Assembly (NCBI GenBank): GCA_021819025.1
Contig: JAKASN010000107.1
Coordinates: 1-6,678 of the forward strand
From: Actinomycetes bacterium
GTDB taxonomy: Bacteria; Actinomycetota; Acidimicrobiia; Acidimicrobiales; Acidimicrobiaceae
Reading direction: 5' to 3'
DNA length: 6,678 bases
The notes below the pieces were generated by a model, which had not been told where the DNA came from, ran no database searches, and was given only the letters and a program-made list of their open reading frames with translations. A program made the translations under genes and the position numbers. Below are positions 6,131 through 6,678 of this stretch, one piece after another (position 1 is the stretch's first letter; each line of letters starts with the position of its first letter).

Positions 6131-6159
6131 TTGACCGTACTTTGTTGCGCACTTCGAAT
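6131..6159 (+). promoter_or_regulatory. Candidate promoter for an unannotated plus-strand transcript
   Basis: TTGACC (6131-6136, five of six matches) is followed after 17 bases by TCGAAT (6154-6159, four of six matches). With the terminator at 6389-6418 it would define an RNA of about 250 bases. Such matches arise by chance, so this is tentative. Confidence 0.25.
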
Positions 6160-6307
6160 ACCAGGCCGATCTGCTTGGGTCCCAGGGGTGATCTCGGTGG
6201 TGTTTCTTGTGCAATGGTTATCCTGAGAAGCAACGTATCGTGTGTCAAACGGCGCACTTCGGCGTAGTTAGCTTCGCCGCCTTCACTGGTTGTCTTGGGT
6301 GAACGAG

Positions 6308-6329
6308 AGCGCCCTATTGCTCAGGCGCT
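6308..6329 (+). other. Hairpin, 6-bp stem AGCGCC/GGCGCT
   Basis: AGCGCC (6308-6313) pairs exactly with GGCGCT (6324-6329) around a 10-base loop. It is the first of three hairpins in a row that end in the terminator at 6389-6418, which is why it is listed; alone it would not be remarkable. Confidence 0.3.
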
Positions 6330-6335
6330 AGTTCC

Positions 6336-6359
6336 GCCGGGCCTCGCCCGGCGAGGCCC
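6336..6359. other. Two mutually exclusive GC-rich hairpins
   Basis: GCCGGGC (6336-6342) pairs with GCCCGGC (6346-6352) around CTC, while GGGCCTCG (6339-6346) pairs with CGAGGCCC (6352-6359) around a 5-base loop. The two share bases, so only one can form at a time. No U-run follows, so neither is an intrinsic terminator by itself. The arrangement could be a switch within an RNA, or a GC-rich repeat remnant. Confidence 0.45.
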
Positions 6360-6388
6360 CATTAAAGGCGAAGTGGCTTGGTATGCCT

Positions 6389-6418
6389 GCTTGTCTTGTG
6401 CGTTTAGACAAGCTTTTT
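6389..6418 (+). terminator. Rho-independent terminator with no assigned gene upstream
   Basis: A perfect 8-bp stem, GCTTGTCT (6389-6396) with AGACAAGC (6406-6413), encloses a 9-base loop and is followed at once by TTTTT (6414-6418). The T-run is on the plus side only, so it ends plus-strand transcription. No plus-strand protein gene precedes it in the window, which suggests an RNA gene upstream. It also lies before the tRNA and would insulate it. Confidence 0.75.
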
Positions 6419-6562
6419 GGATCTCTACTTACCGCCATGATTGGCACGATCCGTCAAGTTTGGAATCAGACGTCGTGGTGAGATGAAACTCCGTGCTTTG
6501 GTGGCTTCTTGGTACCTTGGTAAGAATGCTGTCTTGGACAACGCTAAACTTACGTTGTCGAT

Positions 6563-6656
<94 letters not shown>

Positions 6657-6678
6657 TTGTCGTGCTTCGATGCCACAG

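Larger units (their letters stand above)
5654..6562. other. Gene-free stretch of about 900 bases between uppP and tRNA-Ser
   Basis: I find no recognisable protein gene here. The open frames present (for example a 55-codon plus-strand frame at 5800-5967 and a minus-strand frame open over roughly 6054-6327) match no family I know and lack convincing starts. A C7 run lies at 5787-5793 and copy 2 of the 15-bp repeat at 5961-5975. The notable content is in the second half: a candidate plus-strand promoter at 6131-6159, hairpins at 6308-6329 and 6336-6359, and a strong intrinsic terminator at 6389-6418. It is either a small RNA locus or decayed sequence. Confidence 0.5.

Noticed and set aside
6054..6327. 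Minus-strand frame open for about 90 codons (GTG start at 6257, 67 residues)
   Set aside because: No recognisable family, no convincing ribosome binding site, and it runs antisense to the structured stretch before the terminator.

Overview
The window reads as the chromosome of a moderately GC-rich bacterium, most likely an actinobacterium. The main reason is the minus-strand order at positions 1-3692: a cysteine-free ArsR-type regulator, a NuoB/HycG-like iron-sulfur subunit, a HyfB/HycC-like antiporter subunit and a HyfC/HycD-like membrane subunit. From memory, this is the order of the mycobacterial Rv0081-Rv0084 part of the Rv0081-Rv0087 locus, and the regulator resembles Rv0081 closely. The assignment rests on gene order and recalled family sequences; no search was run.

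Layout (all protein genes are on the minus strand, so transcription runs from high to low coordinates). At 6563-6654 there is a plus-strand tRNA-Ser(GCU). Positions 5654-6562 hold no recognisable protein gene, but do hold a strong plus-strand intrinsic terminator at 6389-6418 preceded by GC-rich hairpins, which may mark an unrecognised small RNA. uppP (undecaprenyl-diphosphatase) lies at 4757-5653. A fluoride-export pair follows: crcB (TTG start) at 4290-4658 and a DUF190 gene at 3972-4289 that abuts it with no gap. A gap of about 280 bases (3696-3971) contains an unexplained open frame and a near-perfect 30-bp palindrome (3716-3745) just upstream of the ArsR-type regulator (3363-3692). The group 4 hydrogenase / complex I-like genes follow: hyfI-like (2820-3299), hyfB-like (829-2823) and hyfC-like (1-832, running off the edge). 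The last two junctions overlap by four bases (ATGA and TTGA), typical of translational coupling.

How the genes work together. The hyfI-hyfB-hyfC products would be the proximal [4Fe-4S] subunit, a proton-channel arm and the NuoH-like membrane anchor of one membrane-bound respiratory complex. The catalytic large subunit (HyfG/HycE-like) and the HyfE/HyfF-like subunits would be expected beyond position 1, so the window cannot show whether the complex is a true hydrogenase. The ArsR-type protein probably represses its own promoter, and perhaps the operon, through the palindrome. CrcB exports fluoride; the DUF190 protein is a frequent but poorly understood companion. uppP recycles the lipid carrier for cell-wall synthesis and has no evident link to the other genes.

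The strongest leads are the operator palindrome, the orphan terminator with its upstream structured stretch, and the open frame between DUF190 and the regulator. I found no CRISPR array, insertion sequence or phage gene.
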